The notes under the pieces: model-generated
Database searches by the model: none
The model's input: the letters and a program-made list of their open reading frames with translations, nothing else
What the model was told of the DNA's origin: nothing
Shown: piece by piece, positions 1-10,649 of the stretch
How the letters are laid out: every line of letters starts with the position of its first letter
Position numbering within the stretch: the stretch's first letter is position 1
Made by a program: the position numbers and the translations under genes
Origin: Mycobacterium sp.
GTDB lineage: Bacteria > Actinomycetota > Actinomycetes > Mycobacteriales > Mycobacteriaceae
Assembly (NCBI GenBank): GCA_023264735.1
Contig: JAHFVD010000046.1
Location: 1 to 58,082 of the forward strand
Reading direction: 5' to 3'
DNA length: 58,082 bases

Positions 1-768
1 GCTGACCTTCCAGCGGTTGTTCACCGGCACCAGGGTGTCGCGCAGTTCGTCGTCGGGCGTGTGCAGCGACACCGCCAACGTCACACCCAGATGTTCGTCG
101 GCGAGCTTGCGGATCGCCGGCGCCAGCCCGACGGTGGACACCGTCACCGACCGCGCCGAGATCCCGAAACCGTCCGGGGCCGCGGCCGTGATGCGCTGCA
201 CCGTGGCCAGCGTGCGTGCGTAGTTGGCCAGCGGCTCGCCCATCCCCATGAACACGACGTTGGACAGCCGCTCCCCGAACTCGTCGCGCGACGTCACCGC
301 CGCCGCGCGCACCTGCTCGAGAATCTCGGCCGTACTCAGGTTGCGGGTCAGCCCGCCCTGGCCGGTCGCGCAGAACGGGCACGCCATCCCGCAGCCGGCC
401 TGCGACGAGATGCAGACCGTGTTGCGGTTCGGATAGCGCATCAGCACCGACTCGAACGTGGTGCCGTCGTGGGCACGCCACAACGTCTTTCGAGTCTCCC
501 CCGCGTCGCATTCGACCTCTTTGGCCACCGACAGCAGCTTCGGGAACAGCGCGTCGGCGACCGTATCGCGCACCGCGGCCGGCAGATCGGTCATCTGCTG
601 CGGGTCGGCCAGCAGCCGGCCGTAGTACTGCTGGGCCAGCTGTTTGGCCCGAAACGCCGGCAGCCCGAGCTCGGCCACCGCGGCCGCCCGACCCTCGGCA
701 TCCAGGTCGGCGAGATGGCGCGGTGGCAGGGCACGCCGCGGCGCCTCGAAGACCAGCTCTTGTTTCAT
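1..768 (-). CDS. rlmN: 23S rRNA (adenine2503-C2)/tRNA methyltransferase RlmN, 3' end cut by the window
   Basis: Radical-SAM enzyme that methylates C2 of A2503 in 23S rRNA and A37 of some tRNAs. The frame is open from an ATG at 768 to the window edge (256 codons), so roughly the last third is missing. The translation starts [12 protein letters not shown] and carries the radical-SAM cluster CGMACPFC (CxxxCxxC) near residue 125, preceded by the family's VCISSQAG and followed by [11 protein letters not shown] and [13 protein letters not shown]. It lies just downstream of cdsA (32-bp gap) in the same direction, the order seen in M. tuberculosis (Rv2881c cdsA, Rv2880c). Family assignment is firm; the C-terminal catalytic Cys lies outside the window. 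Confidence 0.95.
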   Translation of the reverse strand, partial: MKQELVFEAPRRALPPRHLADLDAEGRAAAVAELGLPAFRAKQLAQQYYGRLLADPQQMTDLPAAVRDTVADALFPKLLSVAKEVECDAGETRKTLWRAHDGTTFESVLMRYPNRNTVCISSQAGCGMACPFCATGQGGLTRNLSTAEILEQVRAAAVTSRDEFGERLSNVVFMGMGEPLANYARTLATVQRITAAAPDGFGISARSVTVSTVGLAPAIRKLADEHLGVTLAVSLHTPDDELRDTLVPVNNRWKVS

Positions 769-800
769 TACGACCAGTATCGCTGAGCTGGCAAATCGGC

Positions 801-1691
801 TCAGGCCAGCAGTGTCAGGACGATCCAGCCGGCGACCGCCGACGGCAGCATCGCGTCGATGCGGTCCATGATCCCGCCGTGGCCCGGCAGCAGCGTGCCC
901 ATGTCCTTGATGCCCAGGTCGCGCTTGACCTGAGACTCGACCAGGTCGCCCAGCACGCCGGTGATCACCAGCATCAACCCCAGTGGCAGCCCGACCCAGG
1001 CCGGTTTGCCCAGCAGGAACGTCACCGACAGCACGGACGCGGCGATACCGAACAGCAGTGAGCCGCCCAGCCCCTCCCAGGATTTCTTGGGGCTGATCGC
1101 CGGGGCCAGCAGATGCTTGCCGAACAGCACGCCGGCGGTATAGCCACCGATGTCGGCGAAGACGACGGTGGCGATGACGGTGAAGACCCGGGCGCCGCCG
1201 TTGTCCTGGAAGATCAGCAGCGCGGTGAAACTCGCGAACAGCGGCACCCAGGTGGCTAGCAGGACCGTGGCGGCGATGTCCCGCAGATAGTTGACCGGCT
1301 GTTCGCGCAGGCCATGGCCAAGCAGGCGCCACACCATGGCGACCACGATCGTGCCGCCGTAGGCGCCCAGCGTCCCCGGAACGCCCCAGGGCCAGGCCAG
1401 CCAGATCATCGCCTGGCCGCCGACCAGCAGCGGCACCACGGGCAGCACGTACCCGTGTTCGCGCAACCGGCGGACCACCTCATGGGTGGCGATCGCGATC
1501 GCGATGGCGAGCAGCGGGAACCACCACTTCGGCGCGAACAGCAGACTGCCGATCGCCATCGCGCCAAGCGCGGCGCCGACGGCAATCGCGGCGGGCAGAT
1601 CACGGCCGGCGCGAGAGGTCTTCTTCTCCGGCGCGGGACCGGGTGCGCCGGACTCGGTGTCTGCCACAGGCAACGGTTGCTGAGCGGCCAT
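801..1691 (-). CDS. cdsA: Phosphatidate cytidylyltransferase CdsA
   Basis: Integral-membrane enzyme that makes CDP-diacylglycerol from phosphatidic acid and CTP, the precursor of phosphatidylinositol, PIM and cardiolipin. The 296-aa product has a hydrophilic head of about 30 residues, then about eight hydrophobic segments. The CTP-transferase signature is at the C-terminus: [13 protein letters not shown] followed by [13 protein letters not shown]. Its ATG overlaps the frr stop by one base (TGATG at 1689-1693), which implies translational coupling in a pyrH-frr-cdsA operon. Length and order match the mycobacterial orthologue Rv2881c. Start and function are well supported. Confidence 0.96.
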   Translation of the reverse strand: MAAQQPLPVADTESGAPGPAPEKKTSRAGRDLPAAIAVGAALGAMAIGSLLFAPKWWFPLLAIAIAIATHEVVRRLREHGYVLPVVPLLVGGQAMIWLAWPWGVPGTLGAYGGTIVVAMVWRLLGHGLREQPVNYLRDIAATVLLATWVPLFASFTALLIFQDNGGARVFTVIATVVFADIGGYTAGVLFGKHLLAPAISPKKSWEGLGGSLLFGIAASVLSVTFLLGKPAWVGLPLGLMLVITGVLGDLVESQVKRDLGIKDMGTLLPGHGGIMDRIDAMLPSAVAGWIVLTLLA

Positions 1692-2248
1692 CAGACCTCC
1701 AGCAACTCGCCTTCTTTGTGCTTGACCAATTCGTCGATCTGGCCGACGTAGGTCCCGGTGGATTTGTCCAAGTCTTTCTCCGCGCGACCGACTTCGTCCT
1801 CGCCGGCCTCGCCGTCCTTACGGATGCGGTGCAGTTCCTCCATCGCGCGACGGCGGATGTTGCGCACCGACACCTTGGCGTCCTCGCCCTTGGACTTGGC
1901 CTGCTTGACCAGATCCCGGCGACGTTCCTCGGTCAGCTGCGGGATCGACACCCGGATGATGTTGCCGTCGTTGGTGGGGTTGACGCCCAGGTCGGAGTTA
2001 CGGATGGCGTCCTCGATCGCGCGCAGTTGCGAAGCCTCATAAGGCTTGATGACCACCATCCGCGCCTCGGGGACGTTGACGCTCGACAGCTGTGTGATCG
2101 GCGTCGGTGAGCCGTAGTAGTCGACGACGACGCGCGCGAACATGCCGGGGTTGGCCCGTCCGGTCCGGATGGACGACAAGTCGTCGCGGGCGACCGCGAC
2201 GGCCTTCTCCATTTTCTCTTCGGCATCGAAGAGAGCCTCTTCAATCAT
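1691..2248 (-). CDS. frr: Ribosome recycling factor
   Basis: Splits post-termination 70S ribosomes together with EF-G. The product is 185 aa, the normal length, and begins [17 protein letters not shown]. Diagnostic stretches are [10 protein letters not shown] near residue 26 and the C-terminal coiled arm with [14 protein letters not shown]. It sits 15 bp downstream of pyrH and overlaps cdsA by one base, a classic pyrH-frr-cdsA operon. A GGAGGAGTGGCGC-type ribosome-binding site lies just before the ATG. No anomalies seen. Confidence 0.98.
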   Translation of the reverse strand: MIEEALFDAEEKMEKAVAVARDDLSSIRTGRANPGMFARVVVDYYGSPTPITQLSSVNVPEARMVVIKPYEASQLRAIEDAIRNSDLGVNPTNDGNIIRVSIPQLTEERRRDLVKQAKSKGEDAKVSVRNIRRRAMEELHRIRKDGEAGEDEVGRAEKDLDKSTGTYVGQIDELVKHKEGELLEV

Positions 2249-2263
2249 TTAGCGCCACTCCTC

Positions 2264-3001
2264 CTAGCTGACCAGAGTTCCGATCTTCTCACCTGCGACC
2301 GCCCGGGCGATATTCCCGTCGGTCAGCAGGTTGAAGACCAGGATCGGCATCCCGTTGTCCATGCACAAACTGAAGGCGGTGGCGTCGGCCACCTGAAGGC
2401 CCCGGTCGAGGACCTCGCGGTGGCTGATCTCGGTGAGCATCTCAGCGTTCGGGTCCTGCCGCGGGTCGGCGGTGAAGACGCCGTCGACCGCCTTGGCCAT
2501 CAAGACGATGTCGGCGCGGATCTCCAGCGCACGCTGCGCGGCGGTGGTGTCGGTGGAGAAGTACGGCAGCCCCATGCCGGCGCCGAAGATCACCACGCGC
2601 CCCTTCTCCAGGTGGCGCACCGCGCGCAACGGTATGTAGGGCTCGGCGACCTGACCCATGGTGATCGCCGTCTGCACCCGGGTGACGATGCCTTCCTTCT
2701 CCAGGAAGTCTTGCAGCGCAAGGCTGTTCATCACGGTGCCGAGCATGCCCATGTAGTCCGAGCGGGTGCGTTCCATCCCACGCTGCTGCAACTGGGCGCC
2801 GCGGAAGAAGTTTCCGCCACCGATCACGACCGCGACCTGCGCGCCGCTGCGCACCACTTCGGCGATCTGCCGGGCCACCAGGGCGACGACGTCGGGATCC
2901 AGCCCGACCGACCCGCCGCCGAACATCTCCCCGCCGAGCTTGAGCACCACCCTGTTGAAATGCGGCCGCAGTTCCTGCGAATGCGTCGCCGTCTCCCCCA
3001 T
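2264..3001 (-). CDS. pyrH: Uridylate kinase PyrH
   Basis: Cytosolic UMP kinase, the committed step towards UDP/UTP. The frame could open 33 bases further upstream, but the ATG at 3001 is preceded by GGAGGAG at 5-6 nt and gives a normal 245-aa protein starting [13 protein letters not shown]. Kinase motifs read in order: [35 protein letters not shown], and [13 protein letters not shown] for UMP binding. It ends KIGTLVS. It heads the pyrH-frr-cdsA operon. The N-terminal 20 residues are variable among mycobacteria, so the start rests mainly on the ribosome-binding site. Confidence 0.96.
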   Translation of the reverse strand: MGETATHSQELRPHFNRVVLKLGGEMFGGGSVGLDPDVVALVARQIAEVVRSGAQVAVVIGGGNFFRGAQLQQRGMERTRSDYMGMLGTVMNSLALQDFLEKEGIVTRVQTAITMGQVAEPYIPLRAVRHLEKGRVVIFGAGMGLPYFSTDTTAAQRALEIRADIVLMAKAVDGVFTADPRQDPNAEMLTEISHREVLDRGLQVADATAFSLCMDNGMPILVFNLLTDGNIARAVAGEKIGTLVS

Positions 3002-3124
3002 CAGACTCCTCCGAAATAGTCGGGCTCCTGGCATGAGAGTGCCATCCCGGCGACATTCGGGACGGCACTTCCATCCTGCCTTATCGGCGAAGCCGGCAAT
3101 TTTCCGGGTTATGCCTGGTGCACG

Positions 3125-3478
3125 TCACCAAAGGACTGCGATGGCCGCCGCCGTCAGCGACAGGACCCCGACCGCGACGAACACCGGACGCGCGACGGGT
3201 TCACCGGTACGCCGCTGCCGGGCATTGCCAATGCCGAGCAGGCCACCAATCACGACAAGGATGGCCAACTTAACCCCAATTTTGGGGTAGTTCAAGACAA
3301 TTCCCGCTGGCCACGGTGCCGCCAGCGCGATCCCGGTGACCAACGAGACCAGCAGTCCGTAGTCCATCGTCGCAGTGGTGCGGAAACGCCGGGCCGCCGC
3401 CTCGGCCACCCATGCGCCGAAGGTGACGGCGAACCCGACGATGTGCACCAAGATAACTACGTTGCGTAGTAGTTCCAT
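3125..3478 (-). CDS. Small multi-pass membrane protein of unknown function
   Basis: Conserved-looking 117-aa membrane protein that I cannot name. It starts MELLRNVVILVHIVGFAVTF and shows four predicted transmembrane segments, near residues 5-24, 41-59, 67-84 and 96-116. A conserved-type His lies in the first segment (LVHIVG), and a Gly-rich third loop (GGLLGIGNARQRR) precedes the last. The shape recalls small four-helix proteins of the DUF2269/CopD-like kind, where the helix-1 His could bind haem; that is inference. It stands alone, 31 bp downstream of the methyltransferase, and may be co-transcribed with it. Nothing in it suggests a pseudogene. Confidence 0.7.
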   Translation of the reverse strand: MELLRNVVILVHIVGFAVTFGAWVAEAAARRFRTTATMDYGLLVSLVTGIALAAPWPAGIVLNYPKIGVKLAILVVIGGLLGIGNARQRRTGEPVARPVFVAVGVLSLTAAAIAVLW

Positions 3479-3509
3479 GGCGGTCAGCCTACGACAGGGC
3501 GGTCAATTG

Positions 3510-4653
<1,144 letters not shown>

Positions 4654-4657
4654 TCAC

Positions 4658-6637
4658 TCAGTGATGGCTGTGGCAGGCCTTCGGGGGTGACGGCGGCAGA
4701 TCCAGTGCGGGGTTGCCGTCGAAGAATCCGATCGGCTTCAGATGGAATCCCGCGTACGCACACGGCATCACCGGCCAGTCCTCCGGACGGACGATGTGGT
4801 GAGCGCCAAGGGTGTACCAGAGCACCACGTCGGTGTCCTCCAGTGGAGCGTCGTCCGCGATGAACTCCGGGAGACCCTGGGCGTCGGGCGACTGATACAT
4901 GTAGTCACCGGCGGCGAACTTCTCCTTCGGGTCGTATTTGGTCACCCACAGGTTGTGCTGGACGAACTTTGCCCGGTCGTAGATGTAGGAACCTTCCTGC
5001 ACCATCACCGGCACGATCTCGCGCGGCACCAGTTTGTAGGCCACCGGGCTGCCGAGTTCGTTCTCCTTGGACGGGTTGGTCACCTTCCAGTACCGGCCGG
5101 TGTTCCAGTTCCAATCCCGGGCACCTTCGGCTTCCGAGGCCACCAACGTGTCCTGGGTGATCCAGGCGTTCTTGTGCGGATTCAGCTCTGGGTCGGGCTC
5201 CGGAATCGAATCCACTTCGTACACACTGTTTTTCGCACCATCGATGCTCATGTCGAGACGGAAGTTAAAGAAGTGCTGGTGATTCGGGCCGTAGATGCCC
5301 GGCGCGACGAGCTTGCCCCAGCGAGGTGACTCCCCTTCTTCGATGGCACCCGTGGTGAGCACGCCGGAGAGCTTGACCTCGACCTCGATCGACGCGTCGT
5401 TGTAGAAGTACCAGAAGAAGCCGTACTCGTAGTTGCCGACAGTGCAGATCATCGAGACGACCAGCCGGCGCGAGCGCCTGACTTCCACCTCGCCGGTGCG
5501 GAAATCGGTATGCTTCCATGAGATTCCGAAGTCCTCCTCGTGCATGCAGATGGCGTTCGGAATCGTCACCGCATTGCCGTCGGAGTCGTTGACCGTGCCG
5601 TCGAAGTACTTGATCTCGCCCAGGCAGTCGCAGCCCAGGGTCAACGGGTTGGCCGAGAATCCCATGCCCACTTCACCCATGTCGAACACGTTCTTGTTCC
5701 AGTGGGTTGGCGAGGTATCGCCATAGGGCACCACCATTTCCGAGAGCGAACCCCGGTACAGGATCGGACGGGTCTCCCCTCGGTCGGTGTAGGTGACCTC
5801 GTGGATGGTGATGCCCTCACGCGGGTTGAAACCCAGTCGCAGAGACCACTTCTGCCACTGCACATGCCAGCCGTCGACGGTGAAACTCGGCCCGTCCGGC
5901 TGGGTGATCTCGATCGTCTTGACATCGTCGCGGAACTGGCTGAAGGCAGGCCGGTTGTCCTCGTCGAACATGAACTGCGCCGAGTAGTTGCCCGCTTTCG
6001 GCGGCAGCGGCACCACTCCGTGGTCCTCGACATCGAGCACCGTCATGGAGTCGAGGTCGAACGTCACGATCACCCCTTCAACAGGACGGGCGTAACCATG
6101 CTCGGACGCCGCGGCACGCATGAACGTCAGCGGCCGGCAGATCAGTGGCGAATTCTCGTAATGGTCCTGCCCTCCGTAGTAGCCGGCGGGCCACGGATCG
6201 ATCATCGCCAGATCGAAATCGGTGATACCGCGCTTGAGCATCGCGTCCTGCCACCGCGGGTCGGCGCGGACCACCTCCTCCACCCCGGTCATGTGCTCGA
6301 CCAGATACGACGGGAAGCGGCCAGGGATCGCCGTCCACGACTCCACCACCCGGGCGCCGATGTCGACGACCGACTCGTAGACCATCTTGGCCCCCGCGTC
6401 GTACATCGTGATGAACGCCCGTCGCGGCACATCGGACATCGACTGATAAGTCAACTGCGCGTTCTTGTCCGGTTCCGCGAGCTGGATCATCACGAACTTC
6501 AGTGTCGGACTGGCGTATTCCGAGTCCTTGACGACGGCCGCCGCGGCTTCGATCTCGGCGCCGCTCAGCGGGTCGAGAGGGTAACAGGAACGGTCGTCGG
6601 CCATCGCCGTGCCAAGCACGGTGCTGTCCATTGTCAT
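4658..6637 (-). CDS. Copper amine oxidase (primary-amine oxidase, TPQ-dependent)
   Basis: Oxidises primary amines (tyramine, phenethylamine or histamine type) to aldehydes with release of ammonia and H2O2. The 659-aa protein has the full family layout. The cofactor motif is GNYEYG with the topaquinone Tyr at 403; the catalytic base is Asp319 in VFDMGEV; copper ligands are His453 and His455 (NHQHF) and His614 (GAHHIVRPEDWP). The stretch MVVPYGDTSPTHW matches the Arthrobacter enzyme pattern. No signal peptide, so it should act in the cytoplasm on imported amines. It starts 6 bp after the APC permease stop and ends the operon. The C-terminus is unusual: ACHSHH, a possible extra copper-binding tail. 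Confidence 0.95.
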   Translation of the reverse strand: MTMDSTVLGTAMADDRSCYPLDPLSGAEIEAAAAVVKDSEYASPTLKFVMIQLAEPDKNAQLTYQSMSDVPRRAFITMYDAGAKMVYESVVDIGARVVESWTAIPGRFPSYLVEHMTGVEEVVRADPRWQDAMLKRGITDFDLAMIDPWPAGYYGGQDHYENSPLICRPLTFMRAAASEHGYARPVEGVIVTFDLDSMTVLDVEDHGVVPLPPKAGNYSAQFMFDEDNRPAFSQFRDDVKTIEITQPDGPSFTVDGWHVQWQKWSLRLGFNPREGITIHEVTYTDRGETRPILYRGSLSEMVVPYGDTSPTHWNKNVFDMGEVGMGFSANPLTLGCDCLGEIKYFDGTVNDSDGNAVTIPNAICMHEEDFGISWKHTDFRTGEVEVRRSRRLVVSMICTVGNYEYGFFWYFYNDASIEVEVKLSGVLTTGAIEEGESPRWGKLVAPGIYGPNHQHFFNFRLDMSIDGAKNSVYEVDSIPEPDPELNPHKNAWITQDTLVASEAEGARDWNWNTGRYWKVTNPSKENELGSPVAYKLVPREIVPVMVQEGSYIYDRAKFVQHNLWVTKYDPKEKFAAGDYMYQSPDAQGLPEFIADDAPLEDTDVVLWYTLGAHHIVRPEDWPVMPCAYAGFHLKPIGFFDGNPALDLPPSPPKACHSHH

Positions 6638-6643
6638 ATCGAG

Positions 6644-8164
6644 CTAAACCGCCTCAGGGCTAGGTGTTTCCGACTTCTTGAGATCCAGCACGGCCAGGTG
6701 CGCCAGTGCGTCTTCCTGGGTCATCTTGTGCGCCGAGCGGCGACCGAAGATGTAGACGACCACGCCGAGGGCGAACATGCCCGCCGCGATGCTGCCGGTC
6801 CATGTCATCCAGGTGCTGTCGGGCACATCCGCGATCCACGACTTCGCAAACGAGTAGTAGACACCGCCGACGGTGCCCACCGAGCCGATCACGACCGTGA
6901 TCCACACACCGGCCATGCCGCCGGGGATGCGCCAGAACTTCTCAGCGGCATAGCGATCGGCGTACTTCTTGCGCGCGATGATGACGGGGACCAGGAAGAA
7001 GAACCCGGAGATCAGCCACGCGATGGACAAGCCGCCCTGGAGGAACACCGTGACGTTGGCCATGCTGCTCTGGGAGTACAACCCCACCAGGATCAGTGAC
7101 GACAGCACGCCCTGAATCAGTATCGCGGTGACCGGGTTACGCGTGCGCGGGTTGAGGTGGGTGAAGATCCGCGGCAGGTGACGCTCCAGGCCGGAGACGA
7201 AGATCAACCGCGAGTAGGTCACCTGGTAGCTCATCAGCGCCACGAACACGATGCAGGCCAGCACGATCGCGGCGACCTCCATGACACCCTTGGGCGCGGC
7301 GGTGCCGAGCATTCCGATGACGCCGGTGACCGGGTTGATCTGGTCGGCCGGCAGCACCATAATCGTGCCGAGCGTGGTGAGCAGGTAGATCAGGATCAGT
7401 GCGATCGATCCGTAGACCACCATCTTCGGTCCGCTCTTGCGCACCGACAGGAACTCCGCACCCATGTTGTACGGAGTCTCGACGCCGACCAGATAGAGCA
7501 GCACGGTGCCGTAGAGGAAGCCGGCGCCGGCGAAATCGGGCACCGTTGCGGCGTGCGCGGTGAACTCCTGCGCCGAGCCGTTGCGGATGGCGTAGATGAC
7601 GCCCGAGATGAAGATGACGGCCGTCAGCACCCAGTACACGACGAAGACGGTGTTCATAATCTTCTGGTTGGCAGCGAGTTTGGCCAGGGCCAAACCGATC
7701 ACGGCCCAGAGGATGACGACCTGCAGGATGATCGTCAGCGTCAGGCCGAGTTCGGCATGGAAGGCCAGCAACACGAATTGCAGGATGATCGCCGGCGACG
7801 ACGCGGAGTTGAGCACCACCGGAATCCACGACAGGTAGCCGCCGATGAATCCCCATGTCTCACCCATGGTCCGCGTGGCCCAGATGTACACACCACCTTC
7901 ACCGGGCCACAGGTTGCCCAGTTCGGCAACCGCCATACCCGCGGGGATCAGGAAGGTGAGGATACCGAGAACCCACATCGGGATCGCGGTCCAGCCGCCG
8001 GCCGCCATGATCGACGAGCCGGTGATCCAGCAGATGATGAAGACATAGGTGGCCGTGAGGCCGAAGGTCGTCATCACCTTCGGCAACACCTGCTCGGGGA
8101 CGAGTTCTGTGGCCAGAAGCTTGTCGCGCTGAGCTGACGCTGGCGCCTCGAGTTCTTGCGTCAT
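6644..8164 (-). CDS. APC-superfamily amino acid/amine permease
   Basis: 506-aa transporter with about twelve hydrophobic helices after a 35-residue cytoplasmic head. The first helix pair carries the Gly-rich substrate motif (WITGSSIMAAGGW) and WPGEGGVYIWATRTMG, as in glutamate/GABA-antiporter and amino-acid transporter branches of the APC family. Its gene lies between the ABC ATPase (24-bp gap) and the amine oxidase (6-bp gap), so the simplest reading is uptake of the amine, or an amino acid, consumed by the oxidase. The exact substrate cannot be read from sequence. Start chosen at the ATG 8164; no shorter start has a better ribosome-binding site. Confidence 0.9.
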   Translation of the reverse strand: MTQELEAPASAQRDKLLATELVPEQVLPKVMTTFGLTATYVFIICWITGSSIMAAGGWTAIPMWVLGILTFLIPAGMAVAELGNLWPGEGGVYIWATRTMGETWGFIGGYLSWIPVVLNSASSPAIILQFVLLAFHAELGLTLTIILQVVILWAVIGLALAKLAANQKIMNTVFVVYWVLTAVIFISGVIYAIRNGSAQEFTAHAATVPDFAGAGFLYGTVLLYLVGVETPYNMGAEFLSVRKSGPKMVVYGSIALILIYLLTTLGTIMVLPADQINPVTGVIGMLGTAAPKGVMEVAAIVLACIVFVALMSYQVTYSRLIFVSGLERHLPRIFTHLNPRTRNPVTAILIQGVLSSLILVGLYSQSSMANVTVFLQGGLSIAWLISGFFFLVPVIIARKKYADRYAAEKFWRIPGGMAGVWITVVIGSVGTVGGVYYSFAKSWIADVPDSTWMTWTGSIAAGMFALGVVVYIFGRRSAHKMTQEDALAHLAVLDLKKSETPSPEAV

Positions 8165-8188
8165 ACGGTTACTTCCAATCCTGTTGGA

Positions 8189-8911
8189 TCAGTTGATGAT
8201 TTGTCCGTCTCGCATCCGGACTACACGGCTCGCTTCGTCGGCCACCGTGGGATCGTGGGTGCTCGCGACGACTGTGACGCCCATCGTCGAGCACAGGTCG
8301 CGCAGCATGCGCACCACCGTTTCCCCCGTGCGGTGGTCAAGATTTGCAGTCGGTTCGTCGGCCAGGACCAGCGTCGGGCTGCTGATCAGCGACCGCGCGA
8401 TCGCGGTGCGCTGCTGTTCACCACCCGACATCTTGGTCGGCTGGTGATGAACCCGATGGCTGAGGCCGACGAGGTCAAGCAGCTCCAGCGCCCGCTTGCG
8501 CAGCGACTTGCGGTCGTAGGGTTCGAACATCAGTGGCAGTTCGACGTTTTCGACCGCCGACAGGAACGGAATGAGGTTGTAGCTCTGGAAGATGAACCCG
8601 ATCGTGTCGTGGCGCAACGACGCGAACTGGCTTTCAGTCAGCTTCGCGGTGTCGCGGCCGGCGATCAGCACCGAGCCCTTGGTCGGCCGGTCCAGACCGC
8701 CGATGATGTTCAGCAGTGTTGACTTGCCGCTGCCGCTCGGACCCATCAGGCAGACGAATTCGCCTGGCATGACGGTTAATTCAGCGGCGATGAGGGCCTT
8801 GACTACCTCGTCGCCGAGTTTGTGCAGCTTCCACACATCGTTGATCTCGATCACCGGCGACGGCTCGGGCGCCGGTGCGATCTCTGGGATGGCGTCTTCG
8901 ACTGCGGTCAT
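8189..8911 (-). CDS. ABC transporter ATP-binding protein, MacB/LolD type
   Basis: 240-aa nucleotide-binding domain. Walker A is GPSGSGKST near residue 58, the Q-loop follows, the signature is MSGGEQQRTAIAR, Walker B is LVLADEPTANLD and the H-loop is ASTHD. The MacB/LolD/FtsE class is indicated by the short length and by two adjacent FtsX-type permease genes upstream. It starts 3 bp after the preceding permease gene. Such complexes usually extrude lipids, peptides or drugs or transduce force rather than import substrate, so its presence beside an amine uptake and oxidation pair is unexpected. No substrate-binding protein is encoded nearby. Confidence 0.93.
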   Translation of the reverse strand: MTAVEDAIPEIAPAPEPSPVIEINDVWKLHKLGDEVVKALIAAELTVMPGEFVCLMGPSGSGKSTLLNIIGGLDRPTKGSVLIAGRDTAKLTESQFASLRHDTIGFIFQSYNLIPFLSAVENVELPLMFEPYDRKSLRKRALELLDLVGLSHRVHHQPTKMSGGEQQRTAIARSLISSPTLVLADEPTANLDHRTGETVVRMLRDLCSTMGVTVVASTHDPTVADEASRVVRMRDGQIIN

Positions 8912-8913
8912 GT

Positions 8914-9480
8914 CTAGCCTCCGGTCGACAAGGAGTGAATGGGCGGACGCGACGCCGCGTTCCAGGTGGGCACGATGCTGGTGGCGAGAGCGGCAACGAT
9001 GCTGACCACGACGGCGATCGTCGAACCGAGCCCGAGACCTGCCGCCGACACCCCGGTACCCACCAGACCCAGCATGCCGAGCACGACACCGACGATGACA
9101 GCCAGCGCCACGCCGACCAGGGCGCCGAGCATGGCGCCGACGGCGGGTTCGACAAGGAGAGCAGCGATTACGGGCCCGCGTCGCACGCCGGTGGCCCCGA
9201 GCACACCGAGCTCGCGGGTGCGGTGCGCGATCGTGCGCGTGGTCGCGACGGCGACTTCGACGACACCGACCAGTAGCACGGTGATCGCGATCAGGATGAC
9301 TGCCCGGCCGATCTCGGCGGCGTGACCGAGTGATGCCGACTGCTCTTGAATGCCCGCCGACATCCCGAACACGATGACGACCAGGAAAGCACCCGTCGCG
9401 GTGGTGACGATCGGGAGCACCATCTCACGGACCCGCCGTCGCGCGGACAACCACCCGTAGGACAGCCCGAATTTGATCAT
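8914..9480 (-). CDS. ABC transporter permease, FtsX/MacB-type, short (half-length)
   Basis: 188-aa permease beginning MIKFGLSYGWLSARRRVREM. It has four predicted helices and the FtsX-domain hallmark RTRELGVLGATGVRRGPV, where the short coupling helix contacts the ATPase. The periplasmic domain normally placed between helix 1 and 2 is almost absent, so this subunit may pair with the larger permease upstream. Its ATG overlaps that gene's stop by one base (TGATG at 9478-9482), a translationally coupled pair. An upstream start in the same frame is possible but lies inside the previous gene. It ends IHSLSTGG, 3 bp before the ATPase start. Confidence 0.88.
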   Translation of the reverse strand: MIKFGLSYGWLSARRRVREMVLPIVTTATGAFLVVIVFGMSAGIQEQSASLGHAAEIGRAVILIAITVLLVGVVEVAVATTRTIAHRTRELGVLGATGVRRGPVIAALLVEPAVGAMLGALVGVALAVIVGVVLGMLGLVGTGVSAAGLGLGSTIAVVVSIVAALATSIVPTWNAASRPPIHSLSTGG

Positions 9481-10649
9481 CAGCGCGCTCCGAGCAGGTC
9501 GACCGGGCGGTTCTGCAGCAACCGGTGCACGGGGATCAGTGCTCCGACAATCGACATCGCCGGCAGGAAACCCGCGACCATCCCGGCCGCCTGCAGCCAC
9601 GCGATCGGCGTCGCGATGCCCGGAATCACAAGCCACACTGCGATTCCCGCCGTCAGCACGCCCACAACGTAAGCCGCCGCGAAGACGACCGCGGACTCCA
9701 CCAGGAAGAAGTAGAGCACCTCGTCGGCCAGGCCAATGCTGGACATGATGCCGAACTCACGGCGACGTTCCTGCACCGCAGCGAGAAACGACGACACCGC
9801 GATGATGAATCCGAGCACCAGGCCGATGATCGAGATGATCCCGAGCGTGGAGCTGGTGACCTTGCCGGAGAACAGCGCCGAGAACTTCTGGTCGAACGTC
9901 AACGGACCGTTACCGCCGACCGTGTCATAGATCAGTCCCGCCCCGGCGGGGTCCGGCTTCATCGACGGGTCGGACGTCGAGGGTAGGCCGACCGCCCCGC
10001 CGAAGGTGCTGCCGAGGCTGCGGCTCTTCTCCTGCCCAGCGGGTGCGTAGACTGTCCACCACCCGTTGTCGCCCACGATTGATTGGGCGAGCGGCGCCGA
10101 CACCGTCACCGACTGACCCGCGCCAACGACGTGCACGCCGAGATCCTGACCGGCGACGACAATCCGGTCACCGTCCTGCACGCCGAGCCGCTGCGCGACC
10201 TCGGAGCCCAAAACTGCTTGACCGGAAGGTGTTTCGTTGCTCCCCCGCAACGAAACCGGCGTCCCGTTGATGCTGGTGGTCCCGGAGAGCGTCTCGATCG
10301 CACGCCACCCCTCGGGGGCGACGATCGCCGGGGCTGGACCGTCGGCAACGAGCGCCTGCGTTGCGCTGTCGTAGTGCACTCCGGCGGCAGGCACCGCCCA
10401 CAGCTGCGAACCCACCAGCACGTCGGTCACCGAGTCGGCGCCGGTGATGGCGAAGCTCGACGAGATGGTTCGCACCACCGTCACACAGGTGATGGCCAGT
10501 GCGATACCGAGAACAGACAGCACAAACCGCTCCGGCCGTCGACGGACGTTCGCCCAGGCAAACCGGAGAAGACACACAAAGGTGTTATTCCCGGATGATG
10601 TGGCGATCGGCGATGGTCGCGAAATAGTTGTGGAGGCAGAGGTTTCCAC
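9480..10649 (-). CDS. ABC transporter permease, FtsX/MacB-type, with extracytoplasmic domain
   Basis: 389-aa permease, first gene of the amine-oxidase operon. Helix 1 is FVLSVLGIALAITCVTVV near residues 42-60, followed by an extracytoplasmic MacB-like domain of about 200 residues, then three helices. The coupling segment is QERRREFGIMSSIGLADEVL. It starts with GTG at 10649. A TATTGT hexamer 4 bases before the GTG could be a -10 for a nearly leaderless message. A 6-bp dyad (TGTGGA/TCCACA, 10629-10650) covers the start. The start is uncertain because the first 30 residues are low-complexity. Confidence 0.86.
   Translation of the reverse strand: METSASTTISRPSPIATSSGNNTFVCLLRFAWANVRRRPERFVLSVLGIALAITCVTVVRTISSSFAITGADSVTDVLVGSQLWAVPAAGVHYDSATQALVADGPAPAIVAPEGWRAIETLSGTTSINGTPVSLRGSNETPSGQAVLGSEVAQRLGVQDGDRIVVAGQDLGVHVVGAGQSVTVSAPLAQSIVGDNGWWTVYAPAGQEKSRSLGSTFGGAVGLPSTSDPSMKPDPAGAGLIYDTVGGNGPLTFDQKFSALFSGKVTSSTLGIISIIGLVLGFIIAVSSFLAAVQERRREFGIMSSIGLADEVLYFFLVESAVVFAAAYVVGVLTAGIAVWLVIPGIATPIAWLQAAGMVAGFLPAMSIVGALIPVHRLLQNRPVDLLGAR

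Noticed and set aside
61..786. 241-codon plus-strand frame opposite rlmN
   Set aside because: It is antisense to the radical-SAM gene, rich in His/Arg/Gly, and has no start signal or family motif; typical mirror frame of high-GC DNA.
5540..7099. 519-codon plus-strand frame opposite the amine oxidase and permease
   Set aside because: It spans two genes, is dominated by His/Arg/Asp, and arises from codon bias in the real genes.
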